Below the pieces are notes generated by a model. That model was given only the letters and a program-made list of their open reading frames with translations, was not told the origin of the DNA and did no database searches. 64,000 nucleotides of DNA from Umbilicaria muhlenbergii (lineage: Eukaryota; Ascomycota; Lecanoromycetes; Umbilicariales; Umbilicariaceae). Both the position numbers and the translations under genes were made by a program. Where the stretch lies: contig KK106985.1 of assembly GCA_000611775.1 (NCBI GenBank), positions 2,332,527-2,396,526 of the forward strand, written 5' to 3'. Shown one piece after another: positions 43,516 to 55,589 of the stretch; within the stretch, counting starts at the first letter, position 1, and every line of letters starts with the position of its first letter.

Positions 43516-44897
43516 ATGAACGGCTACGCTGATAGCAGTATTCCGGGTCTCGAAGACATTTACGACGGCACGTTTTTCGATTTTGACATGGCATCTTCCA
43601 GCAACGGGATGACTACAGATGCGGTGCAGACCACCCTCGAAACCGCGGACTCAACATATGCGGCCATTCAAGATCCGCTCGATGGTATCATGGATTCCTC
43701 TGACAGCCCAGACTGGAGGCATGCCGACCATGTATCCACTCCTGCAACACAGGCGACTTTGCCACCGCACACTTGGCTCTCTGGCATGACCGTCGCACCT
43801 GACGAAGTGGAGATCTCACACACCCACAATCACAGTCATAATAAGGAACCGGAGGACTTCTTTTCCTACGATCCCGGCTTTGACAATGTTGGAGAGGATC
43901 CATCCTCGCGCGACTACGTTCCAGGTAGCTACGCCTACGATCAAGGGCCTGCGCCAGGACAGCTCTACGATTTCAACGCGCACATGGCACACAGCAAGCA
44001 GCGGGACATTCTTGGTGGCCTCGAGCGTTCCGAACAACTTGGATTCGAAGGACATGTCGCTAACTTTGGACGGGGTGGCATCCCTGCGCCCGTGGCGCCC
44101 TCGCCTATTGTCGACCAATTCGAGTGAGTTTTTTTTTTAGAACCACGCTAACTGGGCGATTTGCCCCGTGGTGACTCAGCGACGACACATCTACCGTTCG
44201 CCCTTCTCGAGCTCATCTCCCCATGCCACAGCGGAAAGACCTCCAAGATCAGATACTAGGGGCCTGGTCAGCCGGTAGCAAATGCACGTGGTCAGGATGT
44301 ACCTCGGGAGCTACGTTCAAGAGCAAGGCCTTACTTAAGGTACACCTCGATAATATTCATGTCAATCCTCTCCTATGCAGGGAACAGCACTGCGAGTGGA
44401 AGAAGCCTTTTGGAAAACCTTGTGACCTGACACGCCATCATTCAACGGTCCACTCGAAGGAACGAAAACATGTGTGTGAGGTTACGTCCTGCGACGCTCC
44501 AATTAAGGAGTTTGCGCGAAAGGACCACTTGACCAAACATATGCGGGAAAGACACGATAATTACTATTGCCCCATGAATCATTGCTCTCGTGGGAAAGGT
44601 GCCAGTTTTGCCACGCCAGAGGAAGTGGCTGTGCATATTCAGGACTCGCATGAAGGAGATACGGCTGAGTGTGCCATAGGAGGTTGCGCGCAAGGATCTG
44701 TGTCAAGAATGCCCCTTGATTTATTGACAAGCCATCTAAGGAACCACCATCGATTCCCGAGCGACGCGAGCTTTACGATTTCGAGGAATATGTTTCAGCG
44801 CAGCGGTTGGACGCTCACACAGGAGGATCTCCCGCTTCGCGTACGCATGCGCGACTGTAAAATATGTGGCACGCAGGATGGCGTTGTCAAGCCGTAG
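43516..44897 (+). CDS. C2H2 zinc-finger transcription factor (five fingers)
   Basis: Two exons, 43516-44123 and 44180-44897, with a 56-nt intron (GTGAGT, branch GCTAAC, acceptor CTCAG), give 441 residues. The N-terminal half is acidic and low-complexity with no fold (possible activation region, FDFDMASSS, His-rich HTHNHSHN). The C-terminal half holds five C2H2-like fingers in tandem: CTWSGC...HLDNIH, CREQHC...HHSTVH, CEVTSC...HMRERH, CPMNHC...HIQDSH and CAIGGC...HLRNHH. A last CKIC pair follows. Linker lengths vary, as in Pezizomycotina-specific factors. I do not recognise an ortholog with known targets. Confidence 0.85.
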
Positions 44898-45749
44898 GCA
44901 GGATGTGCTTATCGACAGGTATGGTACCCTTGAAGTGGCCGCTGCGAAAGAGGTGATGGCATGATAGAACGCTGCTTGAATCGAGAATGGGCTCAGGATG
45001 CAAGATTTATGACGAGAGACACGCTTCATTTATCTGCCTACAAGGTTATTATTCACTATGTCCGCTGTTAGTTTTACCTTGCTGCTGCCTTTCGCGATTT
45101 TTGGATGCAGCAAGTTGGAAAGGCGTTACTTTAGCTAATGAATAAACGACTTCACTGGACTTTGTTCATCTTATATTGATACTGCTATCGGCAAGCACTA
45201 TTGACGGATTCGCACTCAGCATTAACCTAGCCCTATTTTATTGACCGGCTACTCCGTGTTGCCAGCAGCTTCTACGCCGTTGGGTTCGCCCGCCATATTG
45301 GTGGTCTCGGAGTAGATGCAGGACCGGAACTCTGCTCCAATAAACCACAGTCTTACCTCACCACACTTCACGCCGCTACTTTCTGAGCAACCACGCTCGG
45401 CTGCTTGGAGACTTTGTTGCGCGTGATGAGAGTGGGCCGAGGCAGGGAAGGGGCGGGCCGCCTTTGAAGCCTCCCCTTTCCGATACCCTTGGAATGCGCC
45501 GTGCGCCGATTCGACTCGGGAACCTTACTGCCTCTCGTTGTCAACGTTCCATTTCGGCTGTACGAAGTCTACATCCGAACCTCAAGACAATCTCCTCGAA
45601 TCACTGTTTGGGAATTCCATGTTATTCGTTTCTGAAGCTATCCTATTGATCCCAAAGTCCCTCTGGTTTACAACTTCAGCTTCCCGTCGCTAGTGAACCA
45701 TGACATTACCCTACTCATCCACAAGAACCCCCACATGATTGAATAGCAC
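44898..45749. other. Convergent spacer, no gene recognised
   Basis: 852 bp between two convergent stop codons. Only short frames. Nothing that looks like an RNA gene was seen. Confidence 0.45.
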
Positions 45750-46667
45750 TCACTGTTTCAGATGCTCATCGAACCACTGTACCGCCTGGTAGAACGCCTG
45801 CTCCTTGGCGAACTTGTTCTCTTTTTTGCTCACATCGACCCGGATGGCAAAGCCGTGCTCGACATGGCTGTACAGGTTGATCTGGTAGGGCACCTTGGTT
45901 TCCTTCAAGATCACCTCCGATTCATGCCGTTTCTCAGCCGGGAAGATTGTATCCGTTTCTGTATCGACAATCTCGTCAGCGACTCTCCAAACCCATCCCC
46001 ACCACCACCGCAGCGAGCATGACTGCCAGGGGAAAACGTACCCGCAGCAGCGATACTCAACGGCCCCTTGATTTGCTTCAGCTCGTCCAACTCGACAAAG
46101 CTCGGATGCGCTATAAAGCCCGCATCCACGCCGCCCCCCTCCCTCAGTCCCTTGACCACATACTTGGCCCCATAACAATACCCCACCGCGCCCAACCGCT
46201 TGACCCCGTACTCGCTGCCCCGCAACACCTTCATCACCTCCTCGATGACGGGATCGACCCTCGGCGGCAGATGCCCCGGCGGCCCCTGCAGCCACTTCCA
46301 GAAATCGAAGCCGGCGGGCCTGTTCAGCGGCATGGGGTCGCCGTGGAAGAGGTCGGGCATGCAGACGAAGTAGCCGTTGGCGGCGAATTGGTCGGCGATC
46401 AGTTGGGCGTTGATGAAGGTGTGGCCGAAGACGTCGGTGAAGATGAGGATGCAGGTTGAGGTTTGCTTGTCGGGCGGGTAGGCGAAGTAGATTTCGGCTG
46501 GGGGGTGGGGATGGGTTGTTAGTGAATGTAGGGTCGTAGGGTCGTAGGGTTTGAGGGATGTGAGGGAGAGGGGACGCACTGTCTCCGATTTTCTTCATCT
46601 CGCCCGTGGCTTCGCCTTCGTGCTTGACGCCGATGGTGCAGCATTGCGCGGGTGGGTGCGACGCCAT
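45750..46667 (-). CDS. Dienelactone hydrolase-family protein, second copy type
   Basis: Three minus-strand exons, 46667-46580, 46497-46042 and 45958-45750, with introns of 82 and 83 nt, encode 250 residues. Start MASHPPAQCCTIGVKHEGE is typical of the short fungal DLH group. The triad is visible: Cys in AVGYCYGAKYV, Asp in ETDTIFPAEKR (formed at the second splice) and His in HVEHGFAIR. It is about 75 residues shorter than the DLH gene at 32418 and differs enough to be another subfamily, not a recent duplicate. Cytosolic; substrate unknown. Confidence 0.9.
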   Translation of the reverse strand: MASHPPAQCCTIGVKHEGEATGEMKKIGDSASPLPHIPQTLRPYDPTFTNNPSPPPSRNLLRLPARQANLNLHPHLHRRLRPHLHQRPTDRRPIRRQRLLRLHARPLPRRPHAAEQARRLRFLEVAAGAAGASAAEGRSRHRGGDEGVAGQRVRGQAVGRGGVLLWGQVCGQGTEGGGRRGCGLYSASELCRVGRAEANQGAVEYRCCGYVFPWQSCSLRWWWGWVWRVADEIVDTETDTIFPAEKRHESEVILKETKVPYQINLYSHVEHGFAIRVDVSKKENKFAKEQAFYQAVQWFDEHLKQ

Positions 46668-47425
46668 GTTTGCGGTGTCTATGTAGAGTTACTGTGGTTG
46701 TGAGGTTCTGGTACAACGATGCAAGTGTTGAGATGGGAAAAAGTTGGAGAGAGGATGGGACGAAATCGAGTCGGCCCACATGTACCCCACCATATGTGTC
46801 GGCCAATGTATGAGCCTATGATGCGGCGGACAGAAAGCGCCGCCAAGGTCTTCGGCTTCCGTACGGTACTCGTACGTCGTCATGATCATGAAGGGTGTCC
46901 CGGGGGGCAAATCTGGTGTAAATATTTCTACATGACTTCGCAACAGAGTACAACAATTGGAGCAGACGCGAGTGGCCTGCCGCGCCTGCGTGTATGATGT
47001 AAAAGCGTTGCCAAGTAGCGATGGCCATGTATCACCTTGCTTTCTTGTCAATGCTTGTTTCGACCCGAAAATGCGCCATCCCGGGCTGAGGCATCTGTTT
47101 GAGTAGAGACTAAAGTCAGCATTAATTTCTTGGAGCAGGGCATTCATTCTGTGTCTCTAGTCTGGCGAAATCGAAAGAAGGAATGGTGATAGACAGGTTG
47201 TTTTGTGGACCTTCAATGTGAACAGTGCTCATTGGATGTATTGTGCAAAGTAGGGATGTGTACTTGTCAGATATAGACGACGCCGTTCCCAATGCTGTAC
47301 CCTTTCCAAACCATACCATCTGAAACCTTCACACCGTTGACTTCCTGCTTATGCTTCATCTCTATCGGTCATCCTTCGTCCCAATCATCTCATCCAAAAT
47401 TCAATCCTCGCTATGCTTCATCCAA
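46668..47425. other. Intergenic, no gene recognised
   Basis: 758 bp between two minus-strand genes. Frames on both strands are short and overlap; no motif recognised. Confidence 0.45.
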
Positions 47426-50027
47426 TCAGATTATAAGATACAAGCTGCACAAAAGGCTAGGCGCCGTAAAGATGCTGAGCCAGAACATAATGTTGCCCAC
47501 CAAACTCCTCCCCTTCAGCAGCCTTGTCCTCGACAACATGACGAGCGGTAACTGTAGCATCTGCATCACCAAGAGATAGCCCCTGAGCTTCTTGAAGATG
47601 CACCACATGACCAGTTCATGCACAAACGCCGACAGTAGGAAAGTAATCAGCGTCGCCGAAGAGCGAGAGATGTGGAAGGCGCTGATGGACGAATGGTAGA
47701 CGTGGCGGAGGAGAAAGTTGTGAACAGGCCGGTTCCAATCCCGAGCAAATGAATCCCAAGAGGTGCAGTTCCACCAATCCGCGTAAAACCCTCTGTCCGC
47801 AAACCGAGTCACTTCCGCAAGGACGTTGAGCTGGGGCGAACTGTGTCAGTAGAGTAGGTCAAGATGGCAGAGAAGCTCATTGCTTATCGCGCTAGCAGGT
47901 CGGGAACACTCACTACGCATTCCCAAATCACATACCTACGGAAACAAATGTTAGCAAGTGTTTACTCGATTTGCAACGAGGTTAACTTGCCATGCCAGTA
48001 AGTACTCCAACATGAAGGGGAACAGAAGATCGCTGAGAATCCAGGGGAACTCTCGAAGACGTTGGCTGATGGGCATCCCTTGCTCTTTCATTTCGAGCAT
48101 GGTAATCACAACGGGATAGATAAACGCTTGGCTAACGACTATCATCACCCCAATGACCCCGAACGTTGCGGCCGTCTTCTCAAGAACGTAGGGCCAACTG
48201 ATGTGGTCCTGCCTAGGATATTCCAACTCGTAGACCACCGTAGGCAAGGGGATATATTCAGCAAAGTTTCCGATGTTAAGGTTCCGCGGGTAGTAGTTGG
48301 TAGTGTCCGAACATTTGCCCCTCAGCTCCCCGTCGAGTGCATCGATTCCCCACTGGAGGATCCTTTTAAAAGATTCAATCTGATCCGGATCAAGAGCTTC
48401 ACCTGATTCGATAGTAGTAGCAACACTGGCAATATCGGACTCGTCTATGCTCATAGCACTCCGAGAGCTCGAGTGCGTTGAGCGCCGGCGCCTGTGAATC
48501 ATGTCTAGGCCCTGAATATCAAAGTATGATGATGCGAGTGCAGACCGTGATGGAGACGTGGGAAAGGGGGTGCTGACTAGGTCGAGCTCGTCCAGTTGCT
48601 TGAGTTGGAGAGTTAGCAGTTTCTTTTGTCGGTACATCTCTGACACTATTGGTGCGAATTAGCGAGAACGCTCAGGAGACTTGTAGCAAACAGAGTGCTC
48701 GCATGGACGTACAATGGCCGTTGTAGAAAGCGTAGCTATGCTGCTTCATGAGCATCACAATGCAATGCATGACAAGGAAAACTGTATGTGACCACGGCCA
48801 GCTTCGGCGAATGGTCCAGCCAATCGTTGCTCCAAGATAAACCGTTTGCCAGATCTGTCAAACTCTTGTTAGCCCTCTGCTCACGCGAAAGTACCGGCTT
48901 TACCAAGACTACGACAGAACGAAAAGCCCTCGAAGCAGGGTGTGATGCTGAAAACCGTAAGAGTCTTCTTTCGATTCTTCCTGGAGCGATCCGCGATGAG
49001 CCATCGGCAACTGACTTGGCTCAATAGCGGCAACAAGCAACCCTTCTCTTTCGATGCCTCCTTTGAGGTATGACCCGGCCGGCATCAAGTTTCTTTGATC
49101 CTCCATAGCGCACAGGAGCAGAAAAGTCTCACCTACATTTTGAATGATCCACCCATGTTTGTTCCAGCTAATGTAACCGGCTAGGATTGCCTTCTGCAAG
49201 AGGAGGCAAAAGGCAGTGCTGGCACACATGACCCCATCGGTGAGTCCCAAAACTAACACATCCTCATGAAACATCATCCGCATAATCTCGTTCCGGCCAA
49301 AAATGCTTCCATAGATTTTCCAGTTCTTCGCCGCGATCTTGACAAGAAGCAGGAATGTTCCCAGCCAGAATAGAGTGAAGAATCCATGGAAAGGAGAGCT
49401 GGCACTGGTGGGATTTTGGCGGTCAAAGGCCGTAAACTGTCGAGTAAAGACTAGGTCACTGAACTTGGAGCGCCTTTTCTTGTCCAGTCCATCTGCTTCT
49501 CGTTGTGCCCAGACAGGGAGGATCTCCTTGAACTCCGTTTCATCCGCGGCTTTGAGTATGTATCTGCCCTTGGTGCCTGTTTTCTCCAGCTTGACCGAGA
49601 TACTACTGCGTCTCTTGTGGAGCGAGGGTACCTTCGCCTGGACCCCAGAGATCGATGGCTCGAAGGTATCGGCATTCTCGGCAGCAGTGACGGGACTGAG
49701 GCGCAGTGGCGTATTGAGCGTAGCTGTGGCCTCGAGTCCTCCTCCTTTGCCGCCTCGCACCACCGTGGCGGGGTCGATCTTCAATGCATCGTAATTCTCA
49801 TCACTCGACGCCGAAGCGGCCCTCAGCCTGACCGCGGTGTCAACGTTGTCAAAGTCGGTAAGCTTCGATGTGGGTCCGGTGCGCTTGACATCATTCGCAC
49901 GTGCTTCCGGCTTTGCCGGCCTCAGGTGGGCAAAGCCGTCTTCCTGCAGCTGTCCTACCAGATGAGTTGACTCGTCCGAAGAATTTCCATTTGATATCAA
50001 AGGACGCGCGAGCGCAGGCTCTGCCAT
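47426..50027 (-). CDS. ARE2: Sterol O-acyltransferase (ACAT/ARE2, MBOAT family)
   Basis: Five minus-strand exons: 50027-49137, 48854-48713, 48645-47991, 47935-47914 and 47830-47426, giving 704 residues. A long hydrophilic N-terminus precedes several membrane segments (FHGFFTLFWLGTFLLLVKI; TVFLVMHCIVMLM). The family motif FYADWWNC is near residue 585 and the active His is in LSAFVHELVMWC near 642. The fourth exon has only 22 nt (YVIWECV). Intron 3 must start with GCAAGT to keep LLAWYVIWECV, so it is a GC-AG intron. Intron 1 is long (282 nt). The enzyme esterifies sterols in the ER for lipid droplets. Another in-frame ATG lies near 50089, so the start is uncertain by about 20 residues. Confidence 0.92.
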
Positions 50028-51282
50028 GCGAAGGCTTACCCCTACATCAGTGGACGAGTGGGTATAAGACGCCTGCTTCTTTAAAGTCATAAATAATAAG
50101 CGAGGGCCTGAAAGCGTTAGGTGCAGACTGCAGGCGCAGACGGGATGCAAGGGCGAATAATCCGTGACAAACGACAAAACCGCAGCTGGCCCTTCGAGAT
50201 TTTTGTACTTTGGTGAAGAACTGGGAGAGGAGACAAAGAATCCGTACAGCCTGAGGTTTTGTTTATTTAATAATAATCGGTCTTGACCCATGACATGATA
50301 TGATGACTGGCCCTGCGCCGCCAAGCCTTCATTTTCTTGCCGAGAGCACCGAAACCCGAGGAGGATCAGAGCAAGCGGCTGAACTAATACCTCAATTGCC
50401 TCAGTTGCCTCAAGTGCCCCACTTACCTTAAGGCCAACAGAGCTCATCCGTAGAAGACCCGGGCAGTGACCTGGGTCGCCTTACCGGTCTCAGATAACTG
50501 CCAGCGGGGACCCTGAAGTCCCGCTCTCATGGTGACTGTGAGCAGTACGGATGAAGTATACAAATTGGTGCCCCACCCACAAGATACTGTGATGTTCATG
50601 GCAACTGCATATCCTTGCGTTGTCCAGACGGTGTGCTGAAGTGACTGTCTCCCTCGTCTGTTTATCCAGCCAAGGTACACATGTAGGTGGAGAACACACG
50701 AATCCTGGGAAGGATATTGTAGGAAGTGTGCCACATTGTATTACTATCTACCCTGCGGTCTATGCATGAAATCTACAAGGCTGGATCTCGAGCGCTGTGC
50801 GCCACTGTCCCGAAGTCTCTGAAGCCCCGTGGCCTCGGTGAGCCTAAGCGAGTAAAACCGACGGTGGACCGACTACGCCGCGCAGCAGAGTGCAAGTTTG
50901 TTGGCACTGAGGTTCACGGAGCTGGAACGACCGCATTGATATGATGCTTTCGTCGACGTTGAGGTACAATACAGGTTCCGACGAGCGGAGGATCGACCGC
51001 TGGACGCTTCCGAATCGTAGATCGAGACGAACTGCTGGCCAAATAAATCTCGCCGTCTCTAGCAAGAGACGAGTCCCACATGATGCAACACCACGAATAA
51101 CACGGCTCGAAACGCAATGCAAGGGAAATGAAGAACTGAAAACAAGCAGACCATGTAGAACCTTTCCTCACACACGGACGGTGCTTCGTCAACCCACCAA
51201 CCGGCAGCCTTGGAAGCTTCTCCATCACGTTATCCCCGAAAAATACGAAGATGCGCCATATCGACAGTGATTCAGGTTCCGT
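50028..51282. other. Intergenic between two minus-strand genes
   Basis: The sterol acyltransferase frame stays open upstream to 50447 but the sequence there looks like leader. From 50450 to 51280 only short overlapping frames are seen and none is recognisable. Confidence 0.45.
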
Positions 51283-52415
51283 TTACTCTGCAGTGTCGAG
51301 CTCGTCGTGCGCTGGGATTGGAGAGTCCATGGGCGCTAGATAACAGTGAGCTGATGCCGTTGCTAATGTAAATCGTAGAGTATTTACCTTTCCGGTCTTC
51401 TCCGTTGGTACCGTTCTCGCGATCGTCGTCTTCATGACGGTCACGCACATCTTTCATCTCACGGTCGCGATCATCTGGGCTCCGAGAGCGGTCACGATCG
51501 CGCCTATCGTAGTCACGCTCACGACGATCATCCTTGCGAGGAGAGTAATCGCCACGTCCACGACGAGGTGGGGAGGGACTACGTCCGCCGCGACGAGGAG
51601 AGCGCTCACGACGACCACCTGGACCACGATCACGACCAGGCTCACGACCAGAGTCAAAACGCCAGGAAGCAGAGGGAGGAGTACGAGCCCACTGCAATTA
51701 GTTAACAAGGATTGTTGCCGTATTCAGGGGGGGTGACTTGTGGTACCTCGATCTTTAACATGTCATCCCTACCAATACGCTTGTTGTGCATCTCATGGTA
51801 GGCATCATCTGCATCGCGGCGACTCTCATATTCCACGAAGGCAAACCTACTTGTCGTGTTAACGGAGGCTACGTCGTAGTGACATCAATTAGGATGCCCA
51901 TGATTGGCAGACTTACAGTCGACTAGCCGCAGTTCGCGGAGCTGGAATGTCGCAGCGGACAAGGCGGCCATAGCTTTAGTGGGAGATACGTTAGATTCGG
52001 TCGAAGTGAAGGAGGTGGAGTGCGGAGGAAACGGAGAAGGACGAGAGACAACGTGAACATCGCGACCGTCCGACGCATACGAAATCGAGCCGAGACGGGG
52101 GCTCGAGGGTGTAAGGTCAAGGGAGTTAAATGGAGCCGAGCGATCGCTCGAATCGACGAGAAGGAAAGGTAGGGTCAAGGCATTTTCGAGGCCATGTCTC
52201 GGTGCGAGATTGACAGCGACGAGAGATGGAGGATCGGGGAGATTGACGGCTCGACTTATCGTCCGTGTGGTCTGACGTACCGTTCGAATTCTGAGAGCAA
52301 TTAGCAGTCTCAGCTGTCCTAGGAACTGGAGCTACTTACCGTATGCTAGGTCTCTGGCACGAGTTCCGTGAGAGAAGCCGGTCACGTAAAGAGTGGTACC
52401 ACCGCCGCGAGACAT
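51283..52415 (-). CDS. SR-type splicing protein (RRM plus Arg/Ser/Asp-rich tail)
   Basis: Six minus-strand exons: 52415-52340, 52290-52281, 51973-51917, 51846-51747, 51691-51388 and 51311-51283, giving 191 residues. The RRM is complete across the splices: TTLYVTGFSHGTRARDLAYEFERYG (RNP2), RLVRCDIPAPRT and RLFAFVEYESRRDADDAY (RNP1), then GRDDMLKIEWA. The tail is rich in RD, RS and RE dipeptides with PRRGGRSPSPPRRGRG. This matches fungal SR proteins that bind pre-mRNA in splicing or export. The second exon has only 10 nt and the next intron is 307 nt. The last intron can be retained; that gives a different C-terminus ending at 51272. Confidence 0.87.
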
Positions 52416-55400
52416 TGTGTTCGAAGTTTGATGGCTGTGGAGGCTTGGTGTGACGATGGGAATGATTGATGTCGTTGATGAGAAGTGAGGTAGAAGGAAG
52501 GTGGTCGCAAAGACGCGCAGACTTTAGCGATATGCTAGGAAGACGCTAGTACTGCGAGTGAGCCGCCTTGTAAGGTTCCTCGTACCTTACTTGTACCTTT
52601 ACATGAACGGGCAACGTGCATCATGTGACCCTGCTGCTGGTTGCTGCCCTGTCCGCCCCTTGTCACTATCTATCCCTCCTCTCGCTCTTCTAAGGCCTTG
52701 ACTCCGACCGCTGCTCATGCCCCTACCTCTCCCCTTCCAGCTCCTCCTTAAACCCCTTTCAACACCTTTAACGCCAACAGGGCCCCCTTACCGCCCGCCG
52801 CTTGGTGTGCTAACGGCGGCGCAGTCCATGTTTCGGGGTGCCCGATGATCATTTGATGCATGCGCTGATCGCAGATGCTACTTGCTGCTCTACACAGTGA
52901 CTGAAGGGTCTGTCGCAAGCCTTCATATCATCAGTTAATCTTGTTGAGCGATGGAAGACAGATTTATTGCCCTTCGAGATTGTTACTCAGAATTCTCATT
53001 TTCACTGTTTCACCTTTCTCAATTTGTTGCGAACCGAGGCAATGCTTGTCATATTGCACCTGTAATTTTCAAGCAGTCCTTGAGCTGACAATAACGTTGT
53101 ATTATATCACAATGCCTATTGTTCTACTCGCAAATGAGCTTCAGGGGCTGCGTTGAATGAAGTTTCCTCAGCCTGACTGAGAGTAACCTCTGAAACTAAC
53201 ACACCTTCATTTTGTGCTTTGGGTGTTTCATATTTTCAACAAGGGCGGCAACGATCGCAGATCCGTGCACTAGAAAATAGATAGGTCTAGAAAGCATGCT
53301 CAGGCTGCTGTCTTAAGCCATACTGATAGGCCTTCCAGGCCGAAAAGACTGACAATCGTTCTGGGCTGACTGGGGGTCAGCATATGGGGTGAACACCACA
53401 TGGAGTTTCAGACCCACTCCCTTTCTGAACAGCCCTATGGCTTACAAGCATAGAAAGATATGCGCTTGCCTACTAGACAGGGCAGATACCAGTCAATTAT
53501 ACTCAAACAGCCTAGCCTTCAAACCTGGTTTGAACACTTATACGATATCAGCGCGCATGTTCTACTCTCTCACTCTTTTATTGTCATTGCAAAAGCATCT
53601 CTGCTCAGGTCATCGCAGTCTAAACATCAGGCACTTGACTCTATCTCCCTTTTTCACATAGAAATTACCCCGTTCCTTCCCACGCCCGCCATGACTCACA
53701 TGCAAGATTAACCCACCCCTCCTTTTCTTTCCTTACAAGCCTACATCTTCAACATTCTGTACGATATCTTCATTCAAGACCAAGAGGGCATCTTTCAAAC
53801 AAGATGCAACAGGAACTGGAGCCATCATGTTCAGGAATTGCCAATCTCTTTCTTCTTTCCTCTTTGTCTTTTCCTTATTCCTCTGCATCTTTATTTGCAT
53901 CTTACATAATACTCACCTTACAATCCCCTTGACAGTGACAACGGCACCTCTCTAGCCTTTTCCAGTTTTCACTCCTTCCTGATCAATACCCGCAAATTGC
54001 TCTCGAACCGGCAACTCATAAACCAGTCTTCTGTTGTGGCGCCGGCAGATAAGGAGGGAAGAGTGATCAGGTGGCGTATATATTACTTTGGTCTATGATG
54101 CGGGATGGGAAGGAGATTGATGGAACGATTGTGAGTATTCTGAAGAATGGCTGGAAGACGGAGAATCTTATATTAGCTATTAGAGAGTAAGTGATTGGGA
54201 GGGGGGCCGGGTGGAGGAAGCGGTGGAGGCAGCAATGATGAGCAGATCTATTCCATCTCTATTCAAGGTTACTTTACTCCACTGAGTCCTGCCTTGACAG
54301 AATGAACCATCTGCTCTGCCATGCACTATTATATCATCGATACTACGATAGGAATATATCGCTCTACGAGCTGACAGCTGCACAGCCCTAGTCTGTCATG
54401 CACTAGTCAAGAACGCCGTAGAATGGTTCGTCGGAAGCCTCCTCAATCCCCGATTGAGAAGAGGTGGTTAAACCAGAGCCAATGATGAAGGCAGCCCCAC
54501 GAAGCTTCCCACGACAACGGCGCTACTCGTACGAGGTACTCTACTCGCTTCTACAAGTAGGCGCTGGTGGCCCAGTAGACTATTGCTTCCAGCTGCGGGG
54601 ACCCTCTCGATAGTCAATAACCCAAAGTAATGCTTGTTCCGAGACTTTAACGGTGGAGCAAGGGGTCTACGTTGGCTTTTAGTTCTATAGTTTAATATCC
54701 TATATTTCTTTCCTGCTTCGTAGTCGTTAGATGTCCTCCCTGTTACTACTGACGCTTGTTTTGTCAGGCATCAAACATTTGTAGCTTCTGTATGAAAGTG
54801 TAGACTGTGAGTAGTGCCCGTCAGTCGATATCCTCCAGAAATTTGCACAGTGAAAATGTCTCTTGACACAGGGAATCCTTCTGAAGATAAGACATGTACC
54901 AATCAAGGGGTCCACGAGCTGCAAAATGCCCGCTTATTTTAACCCTGGGCCTGACGCCTGGTTACCTACCTTAGTGCCCGCAATGAAATCCCTCAGATGT
55001 GTAGTGGTATGGAGTACGAATAACTGTCGTCGCCTCGCAATATCATAATGATAACATTCTTCAGCGTCAATATCCGTCTCAACAATAAGGTAGTCGTACC
55101 AAGGACTGCCTCCTTAGCCCAGTGATTACGATTCTTTACGGTGTCTCGGTACTGCGCACGGCCGGGACTCAGCTCGCCGCTCGGCCTGGCCCAGCAGAGG
55201 CTGAACACGGCTATCCTTAGCGCCCAATCAAAAATCTGGTGTTCATTCCCATTTTGGCTTGTGAGCATCTCCGAAACGATCAGGAGACAGGACCAGGAGA
55301 CACGACGCGCCACTTCAGTTGCTTTTCATGGACACTGCTATCACGTACCAAGAGGAAGGTCCCTGTCGGTTCTCAGCGCGTTGCTCGGAGTCATACAGAG

Positions 55401-55589
55401 ACTGTACGACTTCGAGCTTTCGCCCCTCACGAAAATCTCAGTCTCAGCCGCCGCACAACCTCTCACGACCGTCTGACAAGATTCACCCGCGATCCACATT
55501 GGACTTGACATTCTCGTTTGGAATCCTATCGTTTCAGTGACTGGTCTCGACCCGTCTCTTAAAAGCATACTGCACCGCCAGTCGCGACA
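52416..55589. other. 3.2-kb gene-poor stretch
   Basis: The longest stretch without a recognised gene. Frames do not exceed about 110 codons and overlap each other. Frames at 53389-53711 are the most regular but match nothing I know. I found no tRNA-like box B and no terminal inverted repeats. It must contain the SR gene promoter at the left and the carrier gene promoter at the right. Confidence 0.4.
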
